A DNA stretch of 42,540 nucleotides from Pseudomonas sp. UBA2684 (GTDB lineage: Bacteria; Pseudomonadota; Gammaproteobacteria; Pseudomonadales; Pseudomonadaceae): the NCBI GenBank assembly GCA_002354655.1, contig DELY01000029.1, positions 61,236 to 103,775 on the forward strand, read 5' to 3'. Position numbers and translations under genes: made by a program. Positions within the stretch are counted from its first letter, which is position 1, and each line of letters opens with the position of its first letter. The notes below the pieces were generated by a model. It made no database searches and was not told where the DNA came from. It worked only from the letters and a program-made list of their open reading frames with translations. Shown piece by piece: positions 27,698-36,736 of this stretch.

Positions 27698-28204
27698 TCA
27701 TGGTCGACCGAGAAAATCCATCTTGCCGATGTCCAGCCCGTTGTGACGCAGAATCGCGTAAGCGGTAGTCAGGTGAAAATAGAAGTTCGGCAACACAAAA
27801 TGCAGCAGGTACTCCTGGCCGCTGAAGGTCATCTGCGCACCGGGAAACGTCAGGGTAATCGACCTCTCCTCGCTGCCATCGATCTGCGCGGCGACAATAC
27901 TTTGCAAAAAGGCTTGGGTCTTGGCGATTCGCACCTGCAGCTCGGCAAAGCTGCTTTCGTTGTCGGCATAGCTAGGGATTTCGATGCCCGCCAGACGTGC
28001 GGCGCAACCCTTGACGCTGTCGCTGGCAATCTGCACCTGGCGCACCAACGGGTGCATGTCCGGCGCCAGGCGCGCGTTGAGCAGCACGCTGGGATCGATC
28101 TTGCGAGCAACGGCGTAGGCCTCGGCCTTGTGCAGAATGCCCGACAAATTGCCGAGCATGCGCAGGAACACCGGAACCGAAGCGTGGTACATGGACAGTG
28201 ACAT
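27698..28204 (-). CDS. DUF1993 family protein
   Basis: 168 residues from the ATG at 28204, with GGAGA 7 bases upstream; the longer frame adds 16 residues without support. It is a small all-helical protein of the DUF1993 family, which I associate with a DinB-like four-helix bundle. Typical segments are MYHASVPVFLRMLGNLSGIL at the start, ARLAPDMHPLVRQVQ, and near the end LHFVLPNFYFHLTTAYAILRHNG followed by IGKMDFLG. The His residues of the last helix could bind metal. No signal peptide. Function unknown; it is convergent with the LysR gene and divergent from a YjbR-like gene. Confidence 0.85.
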   Translation of the reverse strand: MSLSMYHASVPVFLRMLGNLSGILHKAEAYAVARKIDPSVLLNARLAPDMHPLVRQVQIASDSVKGCAARLAGIEIPSYADNESSFAELQVRIAKTQAFLQSIVAAQIDGSEERSITLTFPGAQMTFSGQEYLLHFVLPNFYFHLTTAYAILRHNGLDIGKMDFLGRP

Positions 28205-28317
28205 AAGCCAATCTCCTTTCTGGTTGAACCGCCCGACCGCCACGTCGATCAAATACCTTATCTGACGCCTTCGGGCCGGCTAAGTTAACTGAAGCACCGT
28301 ACACAGGGCTTAGGGAA

Positions 28318-28671
28318 ATGAATCAACAGGATATTGCGCAGTTTTGTCTGCAACTGCCTGGCGCCCGCGAGGACTTCAAGTGGGGCAACAACCAGGTATT
28401 TTCCGTGGCGGGCAACAAGATGTTCGCCATTCTCAACTTCCTCGGCCACGACCTGGCCTTCAAAGTCGACAACGACCTGTTCCTCGGTTACGTCGACCGC
28501 CCCGGCATTCGCCCGGCACCCTACCTGGCGCGGGCGCACTGGATCAGCATGAACTGCACAAGACTGCCCATCGCTGACGACGAGCTGCGCCAACTGCTGA
28601 CCCGCTCCCACCAGTTGGTGGTGCGCAAACTGCCCAAGCGCCTGCAAGTGGGCTTGCTGCTCGACCGGTAA
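28318..28671 (+). CDS. MmcQ/YjbR-like DNA-binding family protein
   Basis: 117 residues, full length for the family. The pattern LPGAREDFKWGNNQVFSVAGNKMFAI, then FKVDNDLF and RPGIRPAPYLARAHWISM is that of MmcQ/YjbR proteins, which adopt a CyaY-like (double-wing) fold. Annotation as DNA binding is family lore rather than proven. The start sits in AGGGAAATG with a short spacing to the ribosome site. It converges with the cold-shock/DUF1294 gene, whose stop lies 3 bases away. Role unknown. Confidence 0.85.
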   Translation: MNQQDIAQFCLQLPGAREDFKWGNNQVFSVAGNKMFAILNFLGHDLAFKVDNDLFLGYVDRPGIRPAPYLARAHWISMNCTRLPIADDELRQLLTRSHQLVVRKLPKRLQVGLLLDR

Positions 28672-28674
28672 GCC

Positions 28675-29388
28675 TCAGTAACCCAGGTACGCCTGCGCCC
28701 ACGCGCCGAAATAGGCGCCATCCAGCAGCAGCCAATCGATCCAGAACAGCTGATGCGCCGCGACAATCAGCCAGAACACCACCTGATAGGCGACTTTGCG
28801 GGTTTTATGGCGAAAGCACTGCTGAGCCAGTAAAGCCCCAGGCCAACCACCCAGCAACTCGATCAGATGCAAGGCGTTTTCCGGCGTTCGCCGGCGGCCG
28901 TTCAGGGCGCTGGCCTTGTCCTGCCAATACTGGAGAAAGCTGATCAGGCTAGCGCCCAGATATGCCAACAGCCCCCAGACAATCCCCGCCGACAGCAACA
29001 GCTGCAACGCGCCAACCAGCGGCAGGCTGCACAGCGCGGCGAGCAATAGCAGCTTTACGCCGAGGTTGCGCACCGGCGTCGGGGTTGCCCGCACCGCCAG
29101 CGGCTTGCTGGGTTGTCGCGGCGGGGATGCCGGTGGGGTTGGTCGCGGCTTGCGGCGGATCGCCGGCTGATCAAGCGCCAGCCCCGCCGCCAGACGGACG
29201 TGCTCGGCACGCAAACGCCCCTGCCGATCCTTGCCGGCCACATAGAGCACCTGATCGCCCGCCAGCGGTCGACGGTCGCCACGCATGGCCGAGATATGCA
29301 CAAACACCTCGGCACCACCCTGCTGCGGCTGGATAAAACCAAAGCCCTTGTCGTCGTTCCAGCTGCGCAACAGCCCATGCTGCTCCAT
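28675..29388 (-). CDS. Cold-shock domain fused to DUF1294 membrane domain
   Basis: 237 residues. Residues 1-68 are a cold-shock domain with the RNA-binding motifs DKGFGFIQPQ and EVFVHISAM. A Pro/Arg-rich linker follows (about 72-105). The rest is a membrane domain with hydrophobic segments at about 108-150 and a DUF1294 core (SFLQYWQDKASALNGRRRTPE, then LLGGWPGALLAQQCFRHKT). This architecture is widespread in Pseudomonas and relatives. It suggests nucleic-acid binding at the inner membrane, but no function is established. The Phe residues of the RNP1-like motif are intact. Confidence 0.88.
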   Translation of the reverse strand: MEQHGLLRSWNDDKGFGFIQPQQGGAEVFVHISAMRGDRRPLAGDQVLYVAGKDRQGRLRAEHVRLAAGLALDQPAIRRKPRPTPPASPPRQPSKPLAVRATPTPVRNLGVKLLLLAALCSLPLVGALQLLLSAGIVWGLLAYLGASLISFLQYWQDKASALNGRRRTPENALHLIELLGGWPGALLAQQCFRHKTRKVAYQVVFWLIVAAHQLFWIDWLLLDGAYFGAWAQAYLGY

Positions 29389-29419
29389 ATCGCTCGCACC
29401 CTAGCTAAAAAGCCCCATT

Positions 29420-30397
29420 CTAACGGGCTTGGACGACGTAGTGACGGTGCAGAAAGTCAAGCAGATAGCGGTTCACCTGCTCGGCTTGCTCGTTTTGCAG
29501 CCAGTGACCGCAATCGCTCAGCAGGTGCTGCTCAAGCAGTGGCACGCGCGTGGGCATGTGTTTGAGGGTATAGGCTTCCAGGGTGCCGACCGGGTCTTTG
29601 TCACCGAGCAGAAAAAGGGCGGGCTGCTCGATCCGTTTATCCGCCAGGGCGGCTGTCCGCTGCCAGTTACGCTCGAAGTTGCGGTACCAATTGAGCGCAC
29701 CGTAAAAACCGCGCCTGGCAAAGGTCCGCAGATACACGGCAAATGCCTCGGCATCGCACCACGCGGGGAGTTCGCCGGGGTCCTGCATGGCATCGAACAA
29801 GCCTGCGCCAGCGGGTTTTTCTTGCAGGAAGAAATCCTTGGCTACGGCGGCCGAGGTGTTGTGCATCATCATGCGCAGAGTGCGCGGAATGTCGGCATCC
29901 ATTTCCTGCTCAGCCACTCCGGGCTGCTGAAAATGCAGGATGTAATGGAAACGCCCGGCATACAAATGGCGGATCGTCTCAATCGCCGGCTGCTTGGGCC
30001 GCCCGCCAAAGGGCACGGCCATGCCGACCACGGCCTTGACCCGGCGCGGCTCAAGCAACGCCAAATGCCAGGCAACGGGAGCACCCCAGTCGTGGCCGAT
30101 GACGCAGGCATCGGTGTGCCCAAGCGCGTCCATTGCCGCCTGGATATCGGCGCACACGCTGATCAGGTCGTAGGCGGCTACAGCATGCGGCGCGCTGGTT
30201 TTGCCATAGCCGCGCATTTCCGGGACCAACACCCGGTAACCGGCCGCCGCCAGCGGGCCAATTTGTTGCCGCCAGGAGTGCCAGCACTCGGGAAAGCCGT
30301 GCAGCAACCACAGCGGTCGACCCTGCACCGGGCCGGCACTGTAAAGGCTCAGGGTGATGCCATTGACGTCGAGTAACTGATGCTCAAGTGGGTCCAT
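29420..30397 (-). CDS. Alpha/beta hydrolase, soluble epoxide hydrolase type
   Basis: 325 residues from the ATG at 30397, with GGAGGT 5 bases upstream. The nucleophile elbow GHDWG gives Asp103 as nucleophile instead of Ser, with the oxyanion motif LLHGFPECWHSW (31-42). A later LGDKDPV holds the probable charge-relay Asp, and DCGHWLQNEQ the catalytic His. Asp nucleophile with HGFPE indicates an epoxide hydrolase or haloalkane/fluoroacetate dehalogenase group; HGFPE favours epoxide hydrolase. No signal peptide. Substrate is not readable. It is on the same strand as undecaprenyl-diphosphatase but separated from it by a terminator. Confidence 0.85.
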   Translation of the reverse strand: MDPLEHQLLDVNGITLSLYSAGPVQGRPLWLLHGFPECWHSWRQQIGPLAAAGYRVLVPEMRGYGKTSAPHAVAAYDLISVCADIQAAMDALGHTDACVIGHDWGAPVAWHLALLEPRRVKAVVGMAVPFGGRPKQPAIETIRHLYAGRFHYILHFQQPGVAEQEMDADIPRTLRMMMHNTSAAVAKDFFLQEKPAGAGLFDAMQDPGELPAWCDAEAFAVYLRTFARRGFYGALNWYRNFERNWQRTAALADKRIEQPALFLLGDKDPVGTLEAYTLKHMPTRVPLLEQHLLSDCGHWLQNEQAEQVNRYLLDFLHRHYVVQAR

Positions 30398-30453
30398 CGA
30401 CACCTCCGTGCTTAGGGAATGAAACGGCAACAGCCCCTAGACACCACTATGAC

Positions 30454-30480
30454 AAAGGCGCGCCATTGGGCGCGCCTTTA
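30454..30480 (-). terminator. Terminator downstream of uppP
   Basis: AAAGGCGCGCC, loop ATTG, GGCGCGCCTTTA: a perfect 11-base stem with a short T run on each side. It lies 28 bases beyond the uppP stop on the minus strand, before the hydrolase promoter region. Confidence 0.65.
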
Positions 30481-30507
30481 ATCACTCTGCCGAATACAGC
30501 CTCAGCA

Positions 30508-31338
30508 CTAACCCTGGGCGGTGCTCCAATCGATCAGTTGCAGCTGCCAGGTCGCCAGAATCAGCAAACCAAAGCCGATGCGGTACCAGGCAAAAGCCGC
30601 GTAACTATGATTGCCGATGAACTTCAGCAAGGCCCGTACGGCGATCATTGCGAAAATGAACGAGGTGACGAAGCCAATGGCAAACACCGGCAGATCAGCC
30701 GGCTGAAACAGGTCGCGGTACTTGTAGCCGGAATACACCGCCGCACCGACCATGGTCGGCATCGCCAGGAAGAAGGAAAACTCGGTAGCGGCTTTGCGTG
30801 ACAGGCCAAACAGCAAGCCGCCAATAATCGTCGCGCCGGAGCGCGAGGTGCCGGGAATCATCGCCAAGCACTGCGCACAACCGATCTTCAGCGCATCCGT
30901 CCAACGCATGTCATCCACGGTTTCAGCATGAACCACGTGGTCACGGCGCTCGGCCCAAAGCATGATCACCCCGCCGATCACCAACGCCGCGGCAACGGTG
31001 ATCGGGTTGAACAGGTACTCATGGATCAAGTCGGCAAATGCGACGCCGAGAATCACCGCGGGGAAAAAGGCAATCAGCAGGTTGCGAGTGAAGTGCTGCG
31101 CTTGTCGCTCTGTCGGCAGACCAGCCACCACCTCGATAATCTTCCGGCGGTACTCCCAGACCACCGCGAGAATCGCCCCCAACTGGATGATGATGTTGAA
31201 GGCCATGGCCCGCTCACCGCCAAAATCGATGAGGTCGGCAACGATGATCTGATGCCCCGTGCTAGAGATCGGCAAAAATTCGGTAATACCCTCGACAATC
31301 CCCAAAATCAGTGCCTGAACGGCCGTCCAAAAATCCAT
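30508..31338 (-). CDS. uppP: Undecaprenyl-diphosphatase (BacA/UppP)
   Basis: 276 residues from the ATG at 31338, with AGGAGA 4 bases upstream; the 29 upstream in-frame codons come from the leader. Integral membrane phosphatase recycling undecaprenyl diphosphate for peptidoglycan and other cell-wall polymers, also giving bacitracin tolerance. The two catalytic motifs are present: [14 protein letters not shown] near residue 17 and [20 protein letters not shown]. About eight membrane spans. A hairpin (31353-31372) lies just before the ribosome site. Confidence 0.95.
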   Translation of the reverse strand: MDFWTAVQALILGIVEGITEFLPISSTGHQIIVADLIDFGGERAMAFNIIIQLGAILAVVWEYRRKIIEVVAGLPTERQAQHFTRNLLIAFFPAVILGVAFADLIHEYLFNPITVAAALVIGGVIMLWAERRDHVVHAETVDDMRWTDALKIGCAQCLAMIPGTSRSGATIIGGLLFGLSRKAATEFSFFLAMPTMVGAAVYSGYKYRDLFQPADLPVFAIGFVTSFIFAMIAVRALLKFIGNHSYAAFAWYRIGFGLLILATWQLQLIDWSTAQG

Positions 31339-31352
31339 CCAATCTCCTAGCG

Positions 31353-31372
31353 CGTGCAGCGTCCACTGCACG
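31353..31372 (-). promoter_or_regulatory. Hairpin immediately before the uppP ribosome site
   Basis: CGTGCAG and CTGCACG form a 7-base stem with a 6-base loop. It sits about 5 bases before AGGAGA on the minus strand, with a run of T on its 5' side. It could be a leader structure or a weak terminator read from the other side. No regulatory function is proven. Confidence 0.35.
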
Positions 31373-31584
31373 AAAAACATTAATGATGTGATTACCCATG
31401 CCTGCATGACACATCTCGGACTCACGCCTTGCTCCGAGGTTGCAATGACAGAGAAAAACTCAGGTTTATCACGCAGGTGCCGAAATGCTATCAGAGAAAC
31501 CGGCTATATCGCCGTACTGGTCATGCGCGGTGCGTACTTAAAATACCGGCGGACCAGACAACAAGTCGTAGGAGTGCGTCGCTC

Positions 31585-33216
31585 ATGCTGTCCAACCTGA
31601 GTATTTCCCAAAAACTGTATGCCGGTTTTGCCGTGCTACTGGCCATCATCCTGCTTCTGGTGCTGAGCTCCTGGCGCGGCTTCAACCAAGTCAATAGCGC
31701 CGTGGCGAGCAACATCCACACCTACACGGTGATCAGCGAAGCGGATGCGTTGCTCAGCAGCCTGATCAACATCGAAACCGGCATGCGCGGTTACGCTATC
31801 AGCGGCAAAGACACCTTCCTGGCGCCCCTGCAAGAAGGCGAACGCGCCTTCAGCGAGAGCTACACCATGCTCAAACGCCTGACGGCAGACAATCCGGCGC
31901 AGCAACGGCGCCTGGATGAAATCCAGCGCCTCAAGCAGCAATGGTTTGCCGAAGATATTCAGGCCAACGTTGACCTGCGCCGTGAAATTGCCAGCGGCCA
32001 GGCGCAGATGGACGCCATCGTCGAACGCATCAGCGAAGGCCGCGACAAGGCCAAGATGGATGCCATGCGCGGGCAAATCGCCGAATTACGCAGCGAGGAA
32101 GAAAAGCTCCTGGGCAGCCGCAGCGAAGAAATGGACAGCGCCTCGAGCACCGCCCTGGGCATCCTGATTGGCGGCGGCGTGCTGGTCGGTGTGCTCGCCG
32201 TGATTATTGCCTTGACCCTTTCCGCCAGCATCGTGGGCCGCCTGCGCCACGCCGTCGACGTCGCGCGCGCAATTGCCGACGGCCGCTTGGACTCGCGCAT
32301 CGACAACCGCGGCGGCGACGAAATCGGCACCCTGCTCGCGGCGTTTTCCGCCATGCAAGAACGCCTGCGCGGCATGATCACCCAGATCAAGCAAGGGGCC
32401 GAGCAACTGGTCCAGGCTTCGCAGCATATTTCCAGCTCGTCCGAACAACTGTCAGTGTCCGCCCGCGAGCAGTCGCACGCCGCGGCCTCGATGGCGGCCA
32501 CCGTGGAGGAGCTGACCGTGAGCATCAACCATGTGGCGGAAAACGCGGGCGAAGCACATGCCATTTCCAGCGCCTCCGGTCAGCAGTCGCAGGACGGCGG
32601 CAAAGTGATCCAGAACACCCTGGAAAGCATGCAGAAGATTGCCAATACGGTGCAGCAGTCGGCGTCGCAAATCGCCGAACTGGGTCAGCATTCCGATCAA
32701 ATCACCTCCATCGTCAATGTGATCAAGGCGATTGCCGACCAGACCAATCTGCTCGCCCTCAACGCCGCCATCGAAGCCGCCCGCGCAGGCGAGCAAGGTC
32801 GCGGCTTTGCCGTGGTCGCCGACGAGGTTCGTCTACTGGCGCAACGCACTGGCAACTCCACCCAGGAAATTGCCGAGATGGTGCAGAAGATTCAGCAAGG
32901 CACGCGGCATGCCGTGGACAACATGGAAGTCGGCGTGGCCTTGGTGAACAACGGTGTCGAGCAGGCCAACCAGGCTGGTGAAGCTATCGTGCAAATTCGC
33001 GACGGCTCGTCCAGGGTCATCAGTGTGGTCGACCAGATCAGCATCGCCCTGCGCGAACAAACGGAAGCCAGCCAGGATGTCGCGCGCAACGTCGAGCGCA
33101 TCGCACAGATGTCGCAGCAGAACAGCCAGGCCGTCGAAGAAACCTCGTTGACCGCTCACTCCCTGAACCAACTGGCAAAAGGTCTAGAGCAGCAAGTGGC
33201 GCAATTTCGTTTATAA
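31585..33216 (+). CDS. Methyl-accepting chemotaxis protein with CHASE3 sensor
   Basis: 543 residues from the ATG at 31585, with GGAG about 10 bases upstream; the longer frame adds 52 unlikely residues. Layout: TM1 at about 11-30, a periplasmic CHASE3-like helical domain (about 35-185, with [22 protein letters not shown]), TM2 at about 190-213, a HAMP domain, and a long coiled-coil signalling domain. Its hairpin tip is [20 protein letters not shown] followed by [11 protein letters not shown], around residue 390. It passes signals to CheW/CheA. No CheR-docking pentapeptide at the C-terminus. CHASE3 ligands are generally unknown. It is followed by a second chemoreceptor 48 bases downstream. Confidence 0.93.
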   Translation: MLSNLSISQKLYAGFAVLLAIILLLVLSSWRGFNQVNSAVASNIHTYTVISEADALLSSLINIETGMRGYAISGKDTFLAPLQEGERAFSESYTMLKRLTADNPAQQRRLDEIQRLKQQWFAEDIQANVDLRREIASGQAQMDAIVERISEGRDKAKMDAMRGQIAELRSEEEKLLGSRSEEMDSASSTALGILIGGGVLVGVLAVIIALTLSASIVGRLRHAVDVARAIADGRLDSRIDNRGGDEIGTLLAAFSAMQERLRGMITQIKQGAEQLVQASQHISSSSEQLSVSAREQSHAAASMAATVEELTVSINHVAENAGEAHAISSASGQQSQDGGKVIQNTLESMQKIANTVQQSASQIAELGQHSDQITSIVNVIKAIADQTNLLALNAAIEAARAGEQGRGFAVVADEVRLLAQRTGNSTQEIAEMVQKIQQGTRHAVDNMEVGVALVNNGVEQANQAGEAIVQIRDGSSRVISVVDQISIALREQTEASQDVARNVERIAQMSQQNSQAVEETSLTAHSLNQLAKGLEQQVAQFRL

Positions 33217-33264
33217 CAGTCGGCCAGCCATAGCCTCATAACAAGAATCAGGAGCACCTGCACG

Positions 33265-34899
33265 ATGAATAGCCTCCGTAGTCTGCCGATCAGCCGCCGT
33301 TTGCTGCTGATTCTCGTGGTCGCTGTACTCATGCTGTTTTGCCTGGGCGCGGTGCTGCTGAAGCAGATCCATGGCGATCTGTATGCCGCCAAGGGCGAGA
33401 AAACCCAGCATGTCGTGCAAAGTGCCGCCGGTATTCTCAAGCATTACCACGACCTGGAAACTGCCGGCACGCTCAACCGGGAGCAAGCGCAGCAGCAGGC
33501 CATGGACCTGATTCGCGGTCTGCGCTACGCCGGCCAGGAGTACTTCTGGATCAACGACCAGACGCCGACCATGATCATGCACCCGACCAACCCGAAGCTC
33601 GAAGGGCAAAACCTGTCGAGCTACCAGGACCCAGACGGCAAGGCCCTGTTCAACGAAATGGTGCAGATCAGCAAGGCCAAAGGTGCGGGTCAGGTTGACT
33701 ACCGCTGGCCCAAGCCCGGCTCGAGCGAGCCAGTACCGAAAATTTCCTATGTCGAACTCTTCCAACCGTGGGGCTGGATCATCGGTTCGGGGGTGTATGT
33801 CGATGATGTACAGGTCGAATTTCAAGCCCAGGCCTTGCGCGCGCTCGGCATCGGCCTGGCCATCGCCCTGTTGATGGCCGTGCTGGTGAGTTTGATCGCC
33901 CGCAGTATCGCCCACCCGTTGCAAGAGGCCGTCAACGCCATGGCCAGCATTGCCAGCGGCGAAGGCGACCTGACGCGCAGCCTGGATGCCAACGGCCGCG
34001 ACGAATTGACCGCCCTGGCCGGGCATTTCAATGCCTTCACGGAAAAACTCCGTCAGGTCATCCGCCGCTCGCTCGAATCCGCCGGCGCGCTGGATCAAGC
34101 GGCACGGTCGCTGGGGAGCATTGCCGGCGAGGCACAACAGCACAGCCAACAGCAATCCCAGCAGATGGAGCTGGTGGCGACGGCGGTCAACCAGGTGACC
34201 TATGGCGTGCAAGATGTGGCAAAAAATGCCGAGCATGCCTCGACGGAAGTACACACCGCCGAAGAGCAAGCCTCCCAGGGTCAGCGCAACATCGATGCCA
34301 GCCTGCGGCAGATCGGCCAGCTGTCCGGCACCATCGACAAGGCCGTCGAGGTGATTCAACACCTCGCCCAGGAAAGCACGCAGATTGGCAGCGTGTTGGA
34401 GGTGATCCGCTCGATTGCCGAACAAACCAACCTGCTCGCCCTCAACGCCGCCATCGAGGCCGCACGTGCCGGCGAGCAAGGTCGCGGCTTTGCCGTGGTC
34501 GCCGACGAGGTGCGCTTACTGGCGCAGCGCACCCAGCAATCGACTGCCGAAATTCAGGGCATGATCGAGCGCCTGCAAGGCAACTCGGAGGCGGCGGTAA
34601 AAGTTATCAACGAAAGCAGCCGCGCATCGCAGCTGACGGTCGAGCAGGCCAGCCAGGCTGGTGAAAGCCTGGCATTGATTGCCCAATCGCTGCGCAACCT
34701 GACAGGCTTGAATGCATCCATCGCCAGTGCCACGCTGCAACAGTCGCATGTGGTCGAAGATATCAATCAGAATGTCACGCAAGCAGCCGGTCTGGCGCAT
34801 AACAACGCTCTGGCGGCGGAGCAATCCAGTGCCGCCAGCCAACGTTTGGGGCAACTGGCGGATGAGCTCAATCGGCCGCTGAGTCAGTTTCGCGTATAG
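33265..34899 (+). CDS. Methyl-accepting chemotaxis protein with Cache sensor
   Basis: 544 residues. TM1 at about 12-33, a single-Cache (sCache_2-like) periplasmic domain at about 36-185 with [19 protein letters not shown] and the end segment [19 protein letters not shown]2 at about 193-213, HAMP, and the signalling coiled coil. The same tip [20 protein letters not shown] occurs near residue 390. sCache_2 receptors often sense small organic acids; this is family knowledge and not a prediction for this protein. AGGAG precedes the start, and the gene lies 48 bases after the CHASE3 receptor, likely co-transcribed. The C-terminus has no CheR pentapeptide. DNA of the tip is nearly identical between the two receptors. 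Confidence 0.93.
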   Translation: MNSLRSLPISRRLLLILVVAVLMLFCLGAVLLKQIHGDLYAAKGEKTQHVVQSAAGILKHYHDLETAGTLNREQAQQQAMDLIRGLRYAGQEYFWINDQTPTMIMHPTNPKLEGQNLSSYQDPDGKALFNEMVQISKAKGAGQVDYRWPKPGSSEPVPKISYVELFQPWGWIIGSGVYVDDVQVEFQAQALRALGIGLAIALLMAVLVSLIARSIAHPLQEAVNAMASIASGEGDLTRSLDANGRDELTALAGHFNAFTEKLRQVIRRSLESAGALDQAARSLGSIAGEAQQHSQQQSQQMELVATAVNQVTYGVQDVAKNAEHASTEVHTAEEQASQGQRNIDASLRQIGQLSGTIDKAVEVIQHLAQESTQIGSVLEVIRSIAEQTNLLALNAAIEAARAGEQGRGFAVVADEVRLLAQRTQQSTAEIQGMIERLQGNSEAAVKVINESSRASQLTVEQASQAGESLALIAQSLRNLTGLNASIASATLQQSHVVEDINQNVTQAAGLAHNNALAAEQSSAASQRLGQLADELNRPLSQFRV

Positions 34900-34907
34900 A
34901 GGAAGCC

Positions 34908-35522
34908 ATGAGCAGCATGGAACATCAGGAAGTCGACCTCAGCCGGCCGCAGAATCAGGACCTGATCTGGGACCTCAACAGCATCGCTCGCCGCGAGTTG
35001 GCAGAGCGCTTTATCAAACTGTTCGAGAACCGTTTGTGCGTGTATTCCGAATCCGTGCGCCAGCTCTATACCAACTACAACCTGCACTTCCCCAGCGACC
35101 TGGGGCGCAAGATGGTGGTATTGCCCAATCCGTACGCCTTCCACGACACCCTGCACGGCATCGAGGCTCAGGCTATCCGTAAAACCGGGCTTTGCGTGCT
35201 ACCGGGTGCGGTGCTCGGCAAACCCGGTTTATTGCTGACCACGCAACTCAAAGAAGGCGGCCCGGCGCCGAAAACCATGCCGTTCAAACCGGCGTTGGCG
35301 CAAATCATCAGCAACCAGAAGAAGGTCGGCGATGTGTTTCTGCCGATCATGATGAAAGGCGATTTGCGCGAATTCGACCAGCAGATGCCCTACATTCACC
35401 TGCACCGTCTGCAAGTCAGTCGCCTGACTCGCCTCTCCACCTTCGAGCGCGACGATATTCAGCAGACCATCACCCGCAAGCTGTTGATGCTTTATCGCCA
35501 AGCCGACAGCCTGACCTGCTAG
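34908..35522 (+). CDS. Unrecognised 204-residue protein
   Basis: 204 residues, beginning 8 bases after the Cache chemoreceptor with GAGGAA as ribosome site, so almost certainly co-transcribed with it. No signal peptide or membrane segment; it looks cytoplasmic and of average composition. Visible segments are ARRELAERFIKLFENRLCVY, LHFPSDLGRKMVVLPNP, GLCVLPGAVLGKPGLLLTTQ and FLPIMMKGDLREFDQQMPYI. A Met four residues on is an alternative start. I do not recognise a family. Codon use and GC match the neighbours, so it is a real gene. Its position behind two chemoreceptors hints at, but does not show, a signalling link. Confidence 0.75.
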   Translation: MSSMEHQEVDLSRPQNQDLIWDLNSIARRELAERFIKLFENRLCVYSESVRQLYTNYNLHFPSDLGRKMVVLPNPYAFHDTLHGIEAQAIRKTGLCVLPGAVLGKPGLLLTTQLKEGGPAPKTMPFKPALAQIISNQKKVGDVFLPIMMKGDLREFDQQMPYIHLHRLQVSRLTRLSTFERDDIQQTITRKLLMLYRQADSLTC

Positions 35523-35621
35523 CAGGCGGGGTTACGCCGGCCGCGCCACGGACCAGCGCGCAGGCGTTACAATCGCCGCCTGGAATTCAACTGCGCCGCG
35601 CGGCGTGCCTGTGAGCGTTCA

Positions 35622-36188
35622 ATGTCATCGTTAGAAATCCTTGCTGCGGCCCTCGGCACTTGGGCGGTGTGGCTGACTGTGCGGCAAAATCCTTGGTGCT
35701 GGCCAATCGGTTTGGTCATGGTGCTGCTCTATGCTTGGATCTTCTTCGAGGGCAAGTTGTATTCCAACATGCTTCTGCAAGGCGTCTACGCCGCATTACA
35801 GCTCTATGGCTGGTGGCAATGGACGCGTGGCGGCGAGCAGCAGCAGGGGCTTCAGGTCAGCCGGCTGAGCACTCGCGCGTTGCTGCTAAGCGCCACCTTG
35901 GGCAGTGCCGGTGCACTGGGGCTGGGCTACCTGATGGCCAGCTTCACCGATGCCGCCGCCCCCTGGCAGGATGCGGCGTTGAGTGCTTTCAGCCTGGTAG
36001 CGCAAGTGTGGATGGCCCAGAAACGCCTCGAATGCTGGCCGCTCTGGGTGGTTCTGGACCTGCTGTTCGTGGCGTTGTTTCTCCAGCAAGGCCTGTACCT
36101 GACCGCTGGTTTGTACGCCCTCTTCACCGTGCTGGCGATCAGCGGCTGGTTGACGTGGCGGCGTGACCGCGCGCTGGCAACGGTATGA
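35622..36188 (+). CDS. pnuC: Nicotinamide riboside transporter PnuC
   Basis: 188 residues with about seven membrane spans. PnuC landmarks: ALGTWAVWLTVRQNPWCWPIG, the YAWIFFEGKLYSNMLLQGVY segment and LYGWWQWTRG, then WPLWVVLDLLFVALFLQQGLYL. It is an energy-independent facilitator that relies on cytoplasmic phosphorylation of the vitamin. The next gene, overlapping by 4 bases (ATGA), encodes the matching kinase, which supports nicotinamide riboside rather than thiamine as substrate. A TACAAT at 35568-35573 could be the -10; no riboswitch was recognised upstream. Confidence 0.93.
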   Translation: MSSLEILAAALGTWAVWLTVRQNPWCWPIGLVMVLLYAWIFFEGKLYSNMLLQGVYAALQLYGWWQWTRGGEQQQGLQVSRLSTRALLLSATLGSAGALGLGYLMASFTDAAAPWQDAALSAFSLVAQVWMAQKRLECWPLWVVLDLLFVALFLQQGLYLTAGLYALFTVLAISGWLTWRRDRALATV

Positions 36189-36736
36189 AGGTACTGGTGC
36201 TGACCGGCCCCGAGTCCAGCGGCAAGAGTTGGCTGGCGCGGGAGCTGCAGAGTGTTTTCGGCGGGCTGGTGGTGGGCGAGTATGTGCGCCATTTTATCGA
36301 CCGCGAGCAGCGCGACACCTGCTACGCCGATATTGCCGAGATCGCCCGCGGTCAACTCGCCTGGGAAGATGCCGCTCGAGCAACCCGCCCACACCTGCTG
36401 ATTCTCGACACCCACCTGCTGAGCAACCTGCTCTGGAGCCACGAGCTGTTTGGCGATGCGCCCCAATGGCTTGAGGATGAGTTACTCAAGCGCGACTATC
36501 ACCTGCACTTGCTCCTCAACCCGCTCGGCGTGCCCTGGGTCGACGATGGCCAACGCTGCCAGCCAGTGCTACAGGCGCGCGTGGCCTTCTACCAGCGCTG
36601 CGAGCACTGGTTACGTCAGCATCAGCAGCCCGTGCAGTGCATTGCGGGCGACTGGGCTCAACGCCGCGAACAGGCCATTCGCTGCGTCAGTCTCTGGCTG
36701 CAATCACCCGACCAGCACGCTGGCCCAGGCCACTAA
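36185..36736 (+). CDS. Nicotinamide-riboside kinase (NadR kinase-domain family)
   Basis: 183 residues. P-loop kinase: Walker A GPESSGKS (8-15), the segment VVGEYVRHFIDREQRDTCYA then FDTHLL-like LILDTHLLSN, and the NadR-type ending HLHLLLNPLGVPWVDDGQR. It resembles the C-terminal kinase half of E. coli NadR without the HTH and adenylyltransferase parts. It would phosphorylate nicotinamide riboside as it enters through PnuC, trapping it as NMN. Its ATG overlaps the pnuC stop (ATGA). Its last 33 bases overlap the end of the converging DUF3429 gene. Confidence 0.88.
   Translation: MKVLVLTGPESSGKSWLARELQSVFGGLVVGEYVRHFIDREQRDTCYADIAEIARGQLAWEDAARATRPHLLILDTHLLSNLLWSHELFGDAPQWLEDELLKRDYHLHLLLNPLGVPWVDDGQRCQPVLQARVAFYQRCEHWLRQHQQPVQCIAGDWAQRREQAIRCVSLWLQSPDQHAGPGH

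Noticed and set aside
35523-35621. Riboswitch (TPP or NAD type) before pnuC
   Set aside because: The 99-base leader is too short and shows none of the conserved core elements; only a possible -10 is visible.
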